Source: Panax quinquefolius
Lineage: Eukaryota > Streptophyta > Magnoliopsida > Apiales > Araliaceae
Direction: 5' to 3'
DNA length: 64,000 nucleotides
Assembly (NCBI GenBank): GCA_020205615.1
Contig: CM035153.1
Span: 77,072,471 to 77,136,470 of the forward strand
The position numbers and the translations under genes were made by a program. The notes beneath the pieces are model-generated. The model did not search any database. It saw nothing but the letters and a program-made list of their open reading frames with translations, and had not been told where the DNA came from. Below are positions 47,364-59,024 of the stretch, piece after piece. How positions within the stretch are numbered: the first letter of the stretch is position 1; each line of letters opens with the position of its first letter.

Positions 47364-48014
47364 TCACATGTTATCACTAATGATTTTCTCAATTAGATCC
47401 ATTCGAAAACATTCTTCCTCATCCGTAGGAAATTTCATGGCCTTAAACACATTAAATTTCACTTCTTGATCTTGGACCCTCATAGTGAGTTCTCCCTTTT
47501 GTACATCTATGAGTGTTCTTCCTGTAGCCAAAAATGGTCTCCCTAGAATAATTGGGATATTCTTGTCCTCCTCAAAATCCAGAATGATAAAGTCCGTGGG
47601 GAATATAAACTTATCCACTTTCACTAAGATGTCCTCTACTATACCTCTCGGATACGTGACTGGCCTATCCGCCAACTGTAAGGAGATGTTCGTAGGCCTT
47701 GGCGCGGGCAAGCCCAATTCTAAGTATACTAACAATGGCATAAGGTTTACACTCGCCCCCAAATCACATAAACACTTGCTGAAATGCATCTCCCTAATCG
47801 TGCATGGAATAGTAAAGCTCCCCGGGTCCTTGAGTTTTGGTGGTAATTTCTGCTGTAATACCGCACTACACTCCTCTGTTAATGCCATAGTCTCAAAATC
47901 TTCCCATTTCTTTTTCCTTGATAGAATCCCTTTCATAAATTTTGCGTAACTCGACATTTGTTCTACGACCTCTGCAAATGGTATGTTAATTTGAAGTTTC
48001 TTGAAAACTTCCAA
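47364..48014 (-). CDS. Athila-like aspartic protease region
   Basis: 216 open codons. IPFAEVVEQMSSYAKFMKGI and MALTEECSAVLQQKLPPKLK lead into the active-site stretch CLCDLGASVNLMP, in which DLGA replaces the commoner DTGA/DSGA. LADRPVTYPRGIVEDILVKV and the flap/second half PIILGRPFLATGR follow. The protease cuts the gag-pol polyprotein. The frame ends at TAG/TAA just after SDNM (47364). A stop- and frameshift-laden gap (48015-48147) parts it from gag. Confidence 0.85.
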   Translation of the reverse strand: MEVFKKLQINIPFAEVVEQMSSYAKFMKGILSRKKKWEDFETMALTEECSAVLQQKLPPKLKDPGSFTIPCTIREMHFSKCLCDLGASVNLMPLLVYLELGLPAPRPTNISLQLADRPVTYPRGIVEDILVKVDKFIFPTDFIILDFEEDKNIPIILGRPFLATGRTLIDVQKGELTMRVQDQEVKFNVFKAMKFPTDEEECFRMDLIEKIISDNM

Positions 48015-48147
48015 AAATTTTGAAAATTACTTGTCTAATTTCTATTTTTGAACTCTTTCTTTGGAATGGTGGGGAGGATAAATAATTTGGTTAGTTGGTT
48101 TGTTTTGTTATTTTCCATTTGTTTTTTGTTCCCTTGCTTTACCTCAC

Positions 48148-49635
48148 CTACTGTATTTCTGTCTCTGGATCAATCTCCTTTGTAACCAAAATTTCTAGCT
48201 CTTGACCAACAAGATGTTTTCCACTTCTCAACATAATGGCTTGACACTGCTCGTGATTACCCTTAGGATTTTTCTCGGTGTCACTTGGTAATGTCCCTTG
48301 TGGTCTATTATTCAATGCCAACGCAATTTGACCCATCTGATTCTCTAGATTCTTGATCGACATCTCTTGTGATTTCATAGCCATGGTGTGATTTTTTATA
48401 GCCAACTCGGTGCTAGTCATGAATTTTTCCAACACTTCCTCCAAATAGGGTTTCCTTTCTTGGTATTGAACTGGTTGTTGCTGGTTCTGAAAACCTGGAG
48501 GATATGATTGTCTTGAAGCTTGATTTTGCTGGTTGTTGCTCCATGAGAAATTCTGATGATTCCTATTTCCTGGATTGTATGTGTTCTGATATGTATTTTG
48601 AGGAATTCTGTTGTAATTGCCTATGAATTGCACAGCTGCTGGATTAATTGCACATTGCTCCGTTGGGTGCTCTCTTGCGCACAACTCGCATATTATTGCC
48701 ACTTGTTGTGTTTGCTGTGTTTGTTGTGCTTGTGCTGCTTGAGCTGCTGACACTGACTCCAACTTCTTTGAAAGTGCAGATATTTGTGCTTGTATCGCTG
48801 TCATACTATCTACCTCTAATACCCCAGCTGCCTTCGCCTATGTCATTCTCGTTGTGGGCCATTGGTAGTTATTAGCTGACATGGTTTCAATCAACTCGTA
48901 GGCTTCCTCGTAACTCTTAGCCATAAACGCTCCGACCGATGCTGCATCGATACTTATCCTAAGATTCCCATGTAGTCCGTTGTAAAAGGTGTTCATTTGT
49001 AGCCATTGGGGTAATCCATGATGTGGGCATTTTCTGAGCAGTTCTTTGTATCTCTCCCATGCCTCATATAACGACTCCCCATGTTGTTGTTCAAACAATG
49101 TAATCTCATTCCTCATCTTCGCAGTTTTCGCTGGTGGGAAGAATTTTGCGAGAAATTTCTGAGCTAAATCCTCCCATGTAGTTATCGAACCGGACGGTAG
49201 AGAATGCAACCAACTCTTCGCCTTGCCCCGTAAAGAGAATGGGAACAATCGAAGTCTCACCACCTCATCCAAAACCCCATTAAACCTAAATGTGTTGCAC
49301 ATTTCCAGAAAGCTGACTAGATGCTTCGTCATTTGAAAATGCCCCAAACTGAACTGAATTCTGAATCATTTGTATCATCCCAGGCTTAATTTCGAACGTA
49401 TTTCTTTGCTTATTCTTTGGCTTTGGTGATGCTTGACTATGATTCAGGTCACCTTGGGTGTTGCGAAGTCCCTCAACACTTTCCGATCTTCGGCTGCCAT
49501 TACTATTTCCTCTTCCTTTTTAGGTATTTCAAATTCTTGCCTCGTTTCCTTGATCCACTTACTCAACCTCTGAAACCTTTTCTCAATGTCGTCCTCAAAA
49601 GGCAGCAAGTCTGGATTTTGGGACCGAGTTCGCAT
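48148..49635 (-). pseudogene. Athila-like gag
   Basis: All in one frame from MRTRSQNPDLLPFEDD (49635), with stops at 49444 (TGA), shortly before 49347, and 48838. The capsid core at 49347-48838 carries RLRLFPFSLRGKAKSWLHSL, WEDLAQKFLAKFFPP, and RCPHHGLPQWLQMNTFYNGL, characteristic of Athila-type gag. The C-terminal part 48804-48148 has a glutamine-rich stretch, a CELCAREHPTEQC knuckle-like motif (C-X2-C-X4-H-X4-C) and NTYNPGNRNHQNFSW. Structural protein of the element particle; interrupted but little eroded. Confidence 0.88.
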
Positions 49636-49744
49636 AAACTACGTCCAACACCTGAAATAAGAAGCACAATAAAAAATATGTCTAAGTAAAAGCGGATTAA
49701 TTAAAGCGATATTGTAAAACACTTAAGATTTATGCTAAAAATAT

Positions 49745-49764
49745 CCCGTGATGGCGCCGAAAAC
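49745..49764 (-). other. Primer binding site of the Athila-like element
   Basis: Minus strand TTTTCGGCGCCATCACGGGA next to the LTR; resembles the TGGCGCC-type tRNA-Asp site of Athila elements with changes. The tRNA assignment is tentative. Confidence 0.6.
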
Positions 49765-49765
49765 T

Positions 49766-51314
49766 TGTTGGGTAAAATCTAATTACGCACAACACGCAAG
49801 ATATCGTGGTCAACAAGTAATAAAGTGATGAGTAGAGTATCGTTCCCGTAGATTAATTAGCAATAACCTTAACTTACAATTACCAATCTTCTATTAACCC
49901 TAATTTTATTAAACAAATCAAACTCAATAATTTAAATTAACGAAACTAAAATTTAAATATAATTTAATTAACACAAAATAACCACGAATATCAAAATCTG
50001 AAATTTCAGACAATTAATGGAGAATTAGACTTATGATTTCACCCTAAGCTTCACTTTAATTTTAACACCTTTATCCCAATTTAACACATTATCCCAGTTT
50101 ATTAATCAAGAACATGAACGCAGTATTAACCACCTCTCGATGCACTAATACCATATTAACTTCAATCCACAATTAAGATAGAAATCTGTTAAACACCTTA
50201 ATCAACTAACCCACTATATCTCTATGTGAATTGCAATTGAAGAAGGTTGAAGAATAAGTTCTCTGTCCGATTACATGCGATTATCGAGCATATCTCTACC
50301 TTAACACTCATCAAGTTTAAGCTCTTAACAAAAACACGAACACATGCTATATCAACTAGGTCTAGATTTGAATATTCTCTCTCGATTCCATCCAACTCCA
50401 CAAAGAATTGTTGATCAGGCAATTCATAGATTAAAGCTCAAATTAATATAGATAAACTGGAGATAGCTTATAAAATTGGAAATCAAACTTTACAAAACCA
50501 TCGATTCACTTAAGGATCCATCACAAGCCTAAAAAGTGAATTAGTTCGTAATAAATGAAATAAACACTGAATAAATCATAGAAATCATTCTCCCAATTAC
50601 AAATAAAAATCTAACACGAAAAATATTGAGAAACACCCTTCACGTAGACTAAAATCGCAATTATCTTGAAAAAATCCTCGAAATACTCCTCCACACTTGC
50701 TATCAAAAACTCTGCTTAGATCTTCATAATTCTCCTCTCTCTAATCTTCTTGTTGTTTTTTGATAGAGTAATAGATAACTAGCATAAAACTCTAGCCGAA
50801 TTCCCTATCAAATAGAGTTATAATTCCATGCAAATAGCTAAAATTCGTGCCCAAGAGGAATTATAACCATAACAGGTCACTCAGAATTTTCCACCCCTTT
50901 TCCCAATCTGGTTTTGTATCTTATGTAAGCCTTACGTGAGTACCTTCTTCGACTTGCTTGAATGAAGACCACATACGTGGTGTATAGCCTAATAATGCCA
51001 TCCCCGACAGGCTATGTTCCTGTTAATTGGATTGTGAGACCCCCCGCCCCGGCGGGGGTTTATAAGTTGTTCATGCCCGCCCCGGCGGGGATGTTTTCTG
51101 TTAACTAACTATGCTGCTCTTCTAACTTGTTTCTAATTACGCTCCATTTGAGTCCCAAGCGCATCGAATATCACCAATTGTACGTTGAATGCCACAACCA
51201 CCAATCTACACATGAAATAACATAAAACAAGTAAAACTGAACATGATCACAAGAATGTAACAACAAATAAGCATGAATTGGATTTTAAATCGCGAATATA
51301 AAATACACTTATCA
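49766..51314 (-). repeat. 5' LTR of the Athila-like element (1549 bp)
   Basis: Pairs with 39473-41008. Carries the GC double hairpin (51039-51059, 51075-51091) that the partner LTR lacks. Confidence 0.93.
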
Positions 51315-53110
51315 GCAATCCCCCAACCCAGCGCTATGGTGTGAGTGTTATATGCTTGGGGCAGCGCTACGGCGCCGACCCTAAGCCCTTGAAATTTTTT
51401 TACATTTTCCAGTTCAATTCTTTCCGGACTCCTAATTTAGTCATTATAAGTCGGAATTGGCTCGTTCGAAAGCCATTATCTTACACATACCATGTACTTC
51501 GATTTCATCCCGATAAAAGTAGTTTTCAAATCCGTTAACAATGAATTCATTATTTAACTTTCTATTATGCATTCATTTAACGTTTGTGAATGTTCATAAC
51601 TCGTTTCTCCATTTTAAGTCGGAATTCAACCATTCTTGAGTCCACGACTCTTAAATACATTGTTCTATGTTACGCCATCGAAAACTAAGGTTTCTGAATT
51701 AAACAACGAATTTTGACTACTAATCCGAAAATTCTACGATTTTAACGTTTAACGCATAATCTTGTAAATTTCTCCATAACTTCATTACTCGAGTTTTATA
51801 CGCCAAATCAAATGAAACCAATCAATTGATTCATTATCTATAACCTAACCAAGCAATATGCACATAACCTATACTTGATGGTTTTCAATTTGTCCATCAA
51901 CAACCAAATCAACGCTTAATGGTTTTTTCCGATTAAACTCACTTAAACGTTTATGATTCTTACTTATACATGACTTATAATGTTTTAATCCATTAATAGC
52001 CATCCTTATTACTCCAGAAGAGACATGCTCCACCGATTCATACTTCTCTACGAAAAATAAATAGAAAAGGATTGAAGACTAAGGTTTACGTATTATTACC
52101 TTAACGTTCTTCGCGTTCTTGAATAAAACTTGAATGTTTTGCTTTGGATCCTTGTGATTTTTTGGCAGTGCTCTTTTCTCTCTCTCAATATATTAGTTCA
52201 AGTTGGTGAAACCAACAAATGAACCACCCTAGCCTCTCTTATATAGAAAATCTAATAGAGGACAATTTGGTCAAGTGGTCCACCTCCTTACTATTCATTT
52301 CTTAGCAACCAAGTAATACACTTTACTTGTCCACCAAGTGGCCGACCCACATGGCCTTTTGGGTCCCACATGGGTTGCCCCATGGGTTTTACCCATGTGG
52401 TGATCCATCGGTTTGATCTGCAGTTCGGTTTCTTGGTTTGGGCTTAGAATTAAATCGTACTGGGCCTATCTTGGGATTGATTTACATAACTTTGGGCTTG
52501 ACATAATCCAAGTCCAATTGGAATTGACAAGATCCAATTACTAAGAGTCCATTAAGAACTAATCGTATTCTCTTCGTATAACTCTCGTATTCTCTTCGTA
52601 TAATATTCGTACGATATTCATATTATACGTCGTAATAATTTTCATACTATACTCGTATAATAACTAGTATCATACTCGTATTTCTAACGTATAATAACCT
52701 AAATCATTATACATAGTCATTTCCTTTTCGAAACTCAATTTTCCTAACCCTTAGGTTTTAAGTCCACATGCGAAAACTTCATTTGCCATAACTGAAATAT
52801 TATTGGATGTTCCATCTCGGCTTAGAATTCTATCATTACGCATTTCTCAGAAATTCATAATTAGCTCCTGAGCAAAAATGGATGAATAGTGTTTTTACGA
52901 AAATTTCTCGGAAAACTTTTATTTTCGTCTTGAAAATTCAAAACAATTAATCCTAGCACATAGCCAGAATCCTAACCACATCCGCACATTATAGATCATA
53001 TAACGACCTTCAAATAGCTTATTCACATAAATAAACAATTAAATTCATTTAATTCAAATAATCAAATAAAATTTAATTCACATAAAAATCCGATTTTCTC
53101 GGGCGTTACA

Positions 53111-53744
53111 TACGAAATTTATTAACAATAGAAATATCATTCAAATATGACGTATTTTTGTTTAAATCCGTGACATGGGCTAAGAAAGATTGACATCCGT
53201 TTTTTAATAAACGAACAACTTTATGGCTTGATATGACAGTGATTGACTTTAGTGGTTTGGTTGCTTGAATTCGCATAATAGGTTCATTAGGAATATGAAA
53301 GCTAACAACCTTACGAAAACAATCAATTTTAGCATGATGAGTAGTTAACCAATCAATTTCTAAAATCACATCGAATGCAAGTATTTTCAAAGAGATAAGA
53401 TCGATAGGTAACGTGTGGTTGCCGATTTGAATCAAACCAGACTTATAAAGAGTAGATGTAATGAAGGTTTCTCCCAACGGAGTTTTAATAGATAAGTCAA
53501 AGTTTAATTTCTCCAGAGTTAAATTTAAACGTTGAGCGCAAGTAGGAGAAATAAAAGAATGGGTAGAACCGGTATCAAATAAGGTATAGACTTCGCAAGA
53601 GTTTATGATTAGATTACCCATGATGACCTCGTTCGGGTTCCTTGCTTTTTGGGAGGTCACGACAAACGCTCTCCCTTGAATTACTGGCTTTGACTTGTCT
53701 GGGACGGCATTTGGTGTCACTATCCCAACTGGACTTGGCTTCAC
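53111..53744 (-). pseudogene. Element D protease
   Basis: About 210 open codons: FVVTSQKARNPNEVIMGNL, the active site YTLFDTGSTHSFISP, CAQRLNLTLEKLNFDLSI, LAFDVILEIDWLTTHHAKID and HKVVRLLKNGCQSFLAHV. It is the best-preserved reading frame of D and about 85 percent similar by eye to F 62900-63440. It is cut at the C-terminus by solo LTR E, beyond which the RT continues at 18982. The Gly of the usual ILGIDWL reads Glu (ILEIDWL). Confidence 0.88.
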
Positions 53745-53749
53745 TGAAT

Positions 53750-54283
53750 GACAAAATCAAGCTAGGTGACCTTATCTTCCGCAATTGTAACATGCTTTGG
53801 ATTACATCGTTCAGTTTGGACTGATGTGTCCCTCCCCTCTACATTTGAAGCATACGATCGGTGGTCGTTTTCCTTCCATAATAACAGTTGCTCGTGCTGA
53901 CGTCTTTCCATCATTATTGAACCTTCTCTTCTTGAAATTTCCACTTCTATTGTCTTGGTCATGATTACTACCGAAGTAGTTACCATTTCTGGCATGTTGA
54001 TTCCCTCCACGTTTGTTGTCACCGTTTCGATGACTGCTACCACTGGTATTATTGATTTGCCGGTTGCTCTCTCTTGGTTGGGTTTACTCATTATCGCACT
54101 TCAATAACTAAGCCCTATTTACAACATCTGAATACAAACACAGTTTGTGAGTAATGAGGTATTGATGTATTTTGGGTTGTAAATCTCGCAAAAACATTCG
54201 TGTATTCTCTCCTCATTATCAACCAAATGCGATGCAAACCGAGATAACTCGGCAAACTTAGCCTCATACTGCAACACGGTCAT
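53750..54283 (-). pseudogene. Element D gag, C-terminal part with zinc knuckles
   Basis: The minus strand at 54283 reads MTVLQYEAKFAELSRFASHL, the capsid C-terminus. Two broken knuckles follow near 53830-53770 (CFKCRGEGHISPN and CYNCGR, each with stops). The frame listed as 53762-54091 is a shifted reading of the same stretch. Confidence 0.78.
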
Positions 54284-55869
54284 TGTTGATTAATTCACGT
54301 TCTAGCCTAATGTTTTGATGATGATTTGATCATCGGTACTAAATTGTGATTTGTGGATTTCAGGAAACTATCTCAAGAAGTGTATGTTGGATTATTCAAG
54401 AAGAATGAAGATGTTTTGAGTCCTAAGAAAAATATGTAAGGTCATTGCAAATATCTAATTTTTCAATTCAAGGCTCTAGGACATTTTATGTGTGCATTTA
54501 AATTAATGTTTCGTACATGCTTAATTTTATGCTAAACTGTTTTACATGATTTATTATGCATACGTAATATTAATGTGATAAATATTATTCGGTTTAAATG
54601 AATTATATTACGTGTGTTATAAGAGTGTTTTGATTATATATATAAACTGTATAACATGCATGTAATGTGGCGGTAAGTCTTTTATCTGTTGGTTGAAAGA
54701 TAAATGCCTATGTCTTGGGAATATAAGATAATGATTATCCTGGAGAGTTGTGTGGTATTACACTTTCTTATATTTACAAGGTTAACACTCCACTATCTTT
54801 TTGAAAGGTAGTAATATCTCTTAAACAAAATTTTGGCGGCAGTTTGTTGTTAATTGCTATAGGTCTAGTCCTATTTGACTTGGCCTCTATCTAGATTATT
54901 TTTGAGAGAGTCCAACATTTATCCAAAGGTTATTTGTTACGTTTGTTTTCAACAAAAAAATCATTGGACCGTTGCATTTTTTATCTACAACGTTAATTTT
55001 TTTTTTTGCAACGGTAATATATATTTGGGGCTATAAAAGGACCTGAGATCAGTGATTATACACAACACTTACAACACTTGAATTAATATTTTGCACTCAT
55101 ATACTTTGAAAGCTATTCTATTCTTGGTGCAAATTTTGAGCTGCTGATTCATTGATATATTCAGTCAATTTTCGTGGGCATTAAATTGGTGATATCTTCT
55201 ACTATTTCTATTTGATCATTGCATTCATTAGTTAAGCCTTGCATTGTTAAATTGCTTATTTGCTTTGATCATTAGACCTCTATCATTGTAATCTTAAATT
55301 TATTTTTAGACTTAGTGTTGTTTAAGGGAATTTAATCCAGGTGGATTAAGGTTTGTTTACAAACAGGTTCAAGGAAGCATAGGTGCTTAAGGAGTGCATT
55401 GGTGCACAAGGAGCAAGAGTGCTCAAGTGAATTATTGTAATTCAATTTTTATAGAATCTGTATTGTAACAAGAGTCTTTTAAAGAAATAAAAGTGAATCT
55501 CCAATACTAGTTGGTATTGGACGTGGAGTAGGCTATTATTATAGAGGGTAATAGTCGAACCACGTAAAAATCTTGGTGTTATTTTCATTAATTAATTTTA
55601 CTTAATTACACTCAAGTTAATTGATTCGCTAAATAAACAAAAATTAGATCATAAGAATTTTTGGTTATCATTAAATATTTCATTTAACTTATAAAATCAC
55701 CAAGATATTAAAAGTCAATTCGGTAGACTATATTCATTTAGCAAGCTGCATTCATTTATATAGTTGACTACATTCAATAATTTGGTTTAAAGTTTTTAAT
55801 TGGTCATAGTTTGTATCCACACTTATTCATCCCCCCCCCCCCTTCTAAGTGTGCCTTATCTGAATTTCA
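54284..55869. mobile_element. Copia-type solo LTR in element D gag
   Basis: 1586 bp with TG...CA ends (TGTTGATTAATTCACG ... TGAATTTCA). Flanked by gtcat (54279-54283) and atcat (55870-55874), 4 of 5 matching. Removing it rejoins the D gag reading (KLE...NNMTV). It contains a TATA box (CTATAAAAGG at 55031), a C-run at 55831-55842 followed by TTCTAAGTGTG, and GATGATGATTTGATCATC near the start; these fit copia LTRs, perhaps Sirevirus. No internal domain, so a solo LTR formed by LTR-LTR recombination. Plus orientation is suggested by the TATA box. Confidence 0.8.
55032..55039 (+). promoter_or_regulatory. TATA box in copia-type solo LTR
   Basis: GGGGCTATAAAAGGACCTGA, a near-consensus plant TATA box. 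Confidence 0.6.
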
Positions 55870-55875
55870 ATCATA

Positions 55876-56424
55876 TTATTTTTTTCCAGCTTGATGAACT
55901 CCACCTCCTTCATATGACGAATACTTTCGGGAAAGTACTTGTCGTTGAACAGTTCTCGGAACTTCTACCAAGACATCTTGAGTGCGGTAGGCTAAGTACA
56001 TTTTACAGATTCCCACCAATAATCTGTTTATCCTCGCAACATGAAGGTGGCAAAAGGGGACCTTTTGCTCCTCGGAGCATCCCAAGACATCAAATATCTT
56101 GGTGATTTGCTTTATCCACGTCTCTGCCATAAGTGGTTTTGGCTTTCCTAAAAACTCCGGTGGTCCCAGCTCCTTGAACTGCTTAGCGGTGACCATCCGA
56201 GAGTTGCTAGTGTTTCAACCTGCATTTTAAACAAGAGTCTCTCTCGCCTGATGTTGCACGAATTGCAGAAAGCTCATAAACATTCTGTCATTCATCATTT
56301 GGTCGGTGTTGTTGTGTACATGAGGATTATTACCTTCCTGATGCACATTATCCTGGTTATTGATCATCGGTGACTCGACGGTCTCATGTGCTCCATTGCT
56401 TATCTCAACATTTTTGGATGTCAT
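55876..56424 (-). pseudogene. Element D gag, N-terminal part
   Basis: Start MTSKNVEISNGAHETVESPM at 56424; the same start occurs in K. It is in phase with 56196-55876 after one TAA (CAA to TAA judging from the F homologue). Capsid sequence AKQFKELGPPEFLGKPKPLM and WIKQITKIFDVLGCSEEQKV is followed by a frame slip near 56050, and YSSYEGGG before the copia-type solo LTR cuts the gene. Confidence 0.83.
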
Positions 56425-56594
56425 TTTTAAAAACTGCCATAAAACAATGGTTAATTGACATGCAACATATTATCTCTATATTCTGACCGACCAATTAAAT
56501 AACAAATAAACTTAGGTAAGTCATACTAGTAAAGGATTAACCCATCTCTCCCCTCCTAGTTCTAGTCTCACATATCAGCCAGGGATCATATCCC

Positions 56595-56610
56595 TAAGCT
56601 TTGATACCAA
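56595..56610 (-). other. Primer binding site of element D
   Basis: Minus strand TTGGTATCAAAGCTTA, one change from the F site. Confidence 0.85.
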
Positions 56611-56611
56611 C

Positions 56612-58210
56612 TGTGACGCCCCCAAAATAGGTATACATCACCCATTCTGAGTCACCAAATACATGGTACAGAATTCAAATAGAAACTTCATCTATACAAT
56701 ATAACAAAAGCGTAGATGAGAGTTTTTACATGAATATTATCTCATAGACGATATCCAAACTCAAATCGAGTCCTCATTATATTTATTATCACACTATTTC
56801 ATAGAATAGTAAGGACTACTAAAACCACCATCCTGGACCCTCACTCCATTTCCTGACTCGTCCCAACTATATTCTCATTTTCTGAAGAGAAGAATGAAAG
56901 CAAAAGGTGAGCTCAATTAGCCCGATAAGAAATATTATGACTAAGATAATGCAGAATAAATTATTGTTATCCTTTAACAGTGTTAAACTGATAGAATACA
57001 ATAAACAACAAGTTTAACTGCAGTGGAACAAGCAATTCATTAGAAGAGTCAAGTAGAGCATGATATCTAATATCTTCTATGATTTTAAAAGTTTATCATC
57101 AATTTTATCGCTGAGACTCAACTTAATAAATAATCCATATCACTGAATTATCCATGTACTACGGGCCAAGGATATTCATTAGGATCACGTCCACGAATTA
57201 TCCATGCACTACGGGCCAAGGATATTCGTTTTATCATCAATGGTCATGATCATGCCAGCAACTATCCATCAATGCACTACGGGCCAATGAGGACTTTTAT
57301 CACATTATTTGTAACATTGTAGGTCATGATTATATCGAATGATCCCTGGTCATAATTATACCAATCAACAGTCCATCTATGCACTACGGGTTAAAGATGA
57401 CTTTCATCACAATATAAGCATGAGGATAATGACAATGATATAAGAATTCAATTAAATGAAAGCAAATGATAAATTTTAAAGATTTATAATTCAATTTATC
57501 CAGAATTCAATAATATCCAAATTGTCAACATGATACTGCTTTGTGGAGTAAAATTCTAGAATAATATTGTATCAAAAAAAAATTGAATCGAAAAGAAATT
57601 AATTTTTATCATGAATAGTACCACAGGTGAATAGTACCCGAGTGAATAGTACTTCATGAATAGTACTTCAGGAATAATACCTCATGAATAGTACCCCGGC
57701 ATGAAAAGATCAAAATTTATCAAGAATGTCCAAAAAAATATTTTAGTGGAATGATACTAGATGAAACGCAAATTTCAATGATATTCCACTAATTTCAAGG
57801 ATAATAAAATGAGTATAGAATTCATAATTTAATAAAATGAGTATAGAATTCGGAATCTAAAACGAAATAATATTACTTACATACTACAGAGGCTGTAATA
57901 TTCTTGAAAAAATCGTGTACTATTTTCTACACTCAAAACTTCCTAAAACTCGAAAGAAATACGCTCAATATTATAGAAGAAGAATTTTCTGATTCTAGTG
58001 TGATTTTCAATTCTAAACTAAGCATCCTATTTATAGGAGAATGGAAAGGATATTATTTGAATAAAATCATGGGTGAACAGTATTTTTTTTCTCATGGATG
58101 CGAATTCGCCGGCTGAAAATCACATGATTTACTATGCAAACACTATGCAAGCACTAAGCATAATAAAATATAATATATTCTATTTTTCATAAAAAATAAA
58201 ACTTATTATA

Positions 58211-58247
<37 letters not shown>

Positions 58248-59019
58248 AAATTGAGATAACTTCTCCCGACAATTTTGAAAAATGGGTAAGTGGGGGTCCA
58301 TATAATAATCAAAATTTACAACAAATACATCATAAAAATTCCCTTACTATTTTTAACAACATTTATTCATCAATAATATAACTTGCAATATTAACAAAAA
58401 AAACTATTCCCAAGAAAGAGAGGGCTTTCCGATAAGAATTTATCCCTATTGGCGCGCAATTAGGTGACCAAACTCCTTTCCTCGATAGAACTTTCTAGAC
58501 ATTGTCAATAATGTAAATAATAATATGAATAACTTTTCATCTCAATTATTGATTTAATAATATAAAATATTGACAATAATTGAATCAAATAACGTGAGAT
58601 ACTATACAACAATTATTGTATCAATAATTGAGTATAACTAAGTGACTATTCACGTAAGCATCAACAATCAATACCGTGTACTACTATGCAACCATGCGTA
58701 TTACTGTACTTTTATCACTGGGTATTTCAACAGTTAACGGTAAAACTTTCACTGTTATTTTTATAAAAGTTATTTCTGTCGTTTTCTCACTGTGACAGAA
58801 ATTTCGTTGTGGGGTTCACCAATGATTGTGTCGTTGTACAAATATTTTTTGATAAAATGAATATTCTCTGACCAATCGAATATTTTATGACAACTTGTTT
58901 ACTTTGTAAAATTGATAAATATTACTCACAACTATAATATTATATCAAATCCACACCTTAATACTAAAAAAAATATTTCGAAAAAATTAATCTTTATTCA
59001 TAAAAGTTGGGGTCTTACA
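56612..59019 (-). repeat. 5' LTR of element D (2408 bp)
   Basis: Minus strand TGTAAGACCCCAACTTTTAT ... TATTTTGGGGGCGTCACA. TATA box at 58027-58035 (minus), (TA)n at 58212-58245, and GTAGTGCATGGATAATTC-type units at 57140-57410. Its outer edge meets the F LTR across atata. Confidence 0.92.
58027..58035 (-). promoter_or_regulatory. TATA box in D LTR
   Basis: Minus-strand CCTATAAATAGGATGC, same position as in C and F. Confidence 0.62.
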
Positions 59020-59024
59020 ATATA

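Larger units (their letters stand above)
39473..51314 (-). mobile_element. Athila-like Ty3/gypsy element, complete (11.8 kb)
   Basis: Flanked by gcaat at 39468-39472 and 51315-51319. On the minus strand: 5' LTR 49766-51314, primer site 49745-49764, gag 49635-48148, protease 48014-47364, RT-RNase H 47186-45704, integrase to 44252, GC-hairpin spacer, an env-position ORF (43517-42304), an untranslated stretch, a purine tract, 3' LTR 39473-41008. The long-spacer and third-ORF arrangement, gag and protease sequence type, and GTTTAAGTTTGGGG purine tract fit the Athila branch. It sits in solo LTR E. All ORFs carry stops, but relatively few. Confidence 0.92.
18988..53110 (-). mobile_element. Solo LTR E (3.3 kb) split by a hAT and an Athila-like element
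   Basis: Own sequence is 18988-20307, 39274-39472 and 51320-53110, together about 3.3 kb. On the minus strand it starts TGTAACGCCCGAGAAAATC (53110) and ends CCGGATTTGGGGGTGTCACA (18988). It has no internal domain of its own. Flanks are tacgt (18983-18987) and tacg (53111-53114); the second copy lost about 4 bp of the D reading next to it. The outer flanks rejoin D protease to D RT. The end sequence matches the LTR of B. GC-rich CAGCGCTGCGGCGCC-like words recur five times around the Athila insertion point. Confidence 0.85.
18026..59019 (-). mobile_element. Element D: Ty3/gypsy element dispersed over 41 kb by nested insertions
   Basis: Minus-strand element and oldest frame of the right block. 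From right to left: 5' LTR (56612-59019), primer site, gag (56424-55876 and 54283-53750), protease (53744-53111), RT (18982-18026). Two insertions split it: a copia-type solo LTR (54284-55869) in gag, and solo LTR E with all it contains (18988-53110) between protease and RT. Only about 5.3 kb of the span is D itself. RNase H, integrase and the 3' LTR are missing because element C starts inside pol at 18025. Family with C, F and K by LTR and gag start. Confidence 0.87.
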
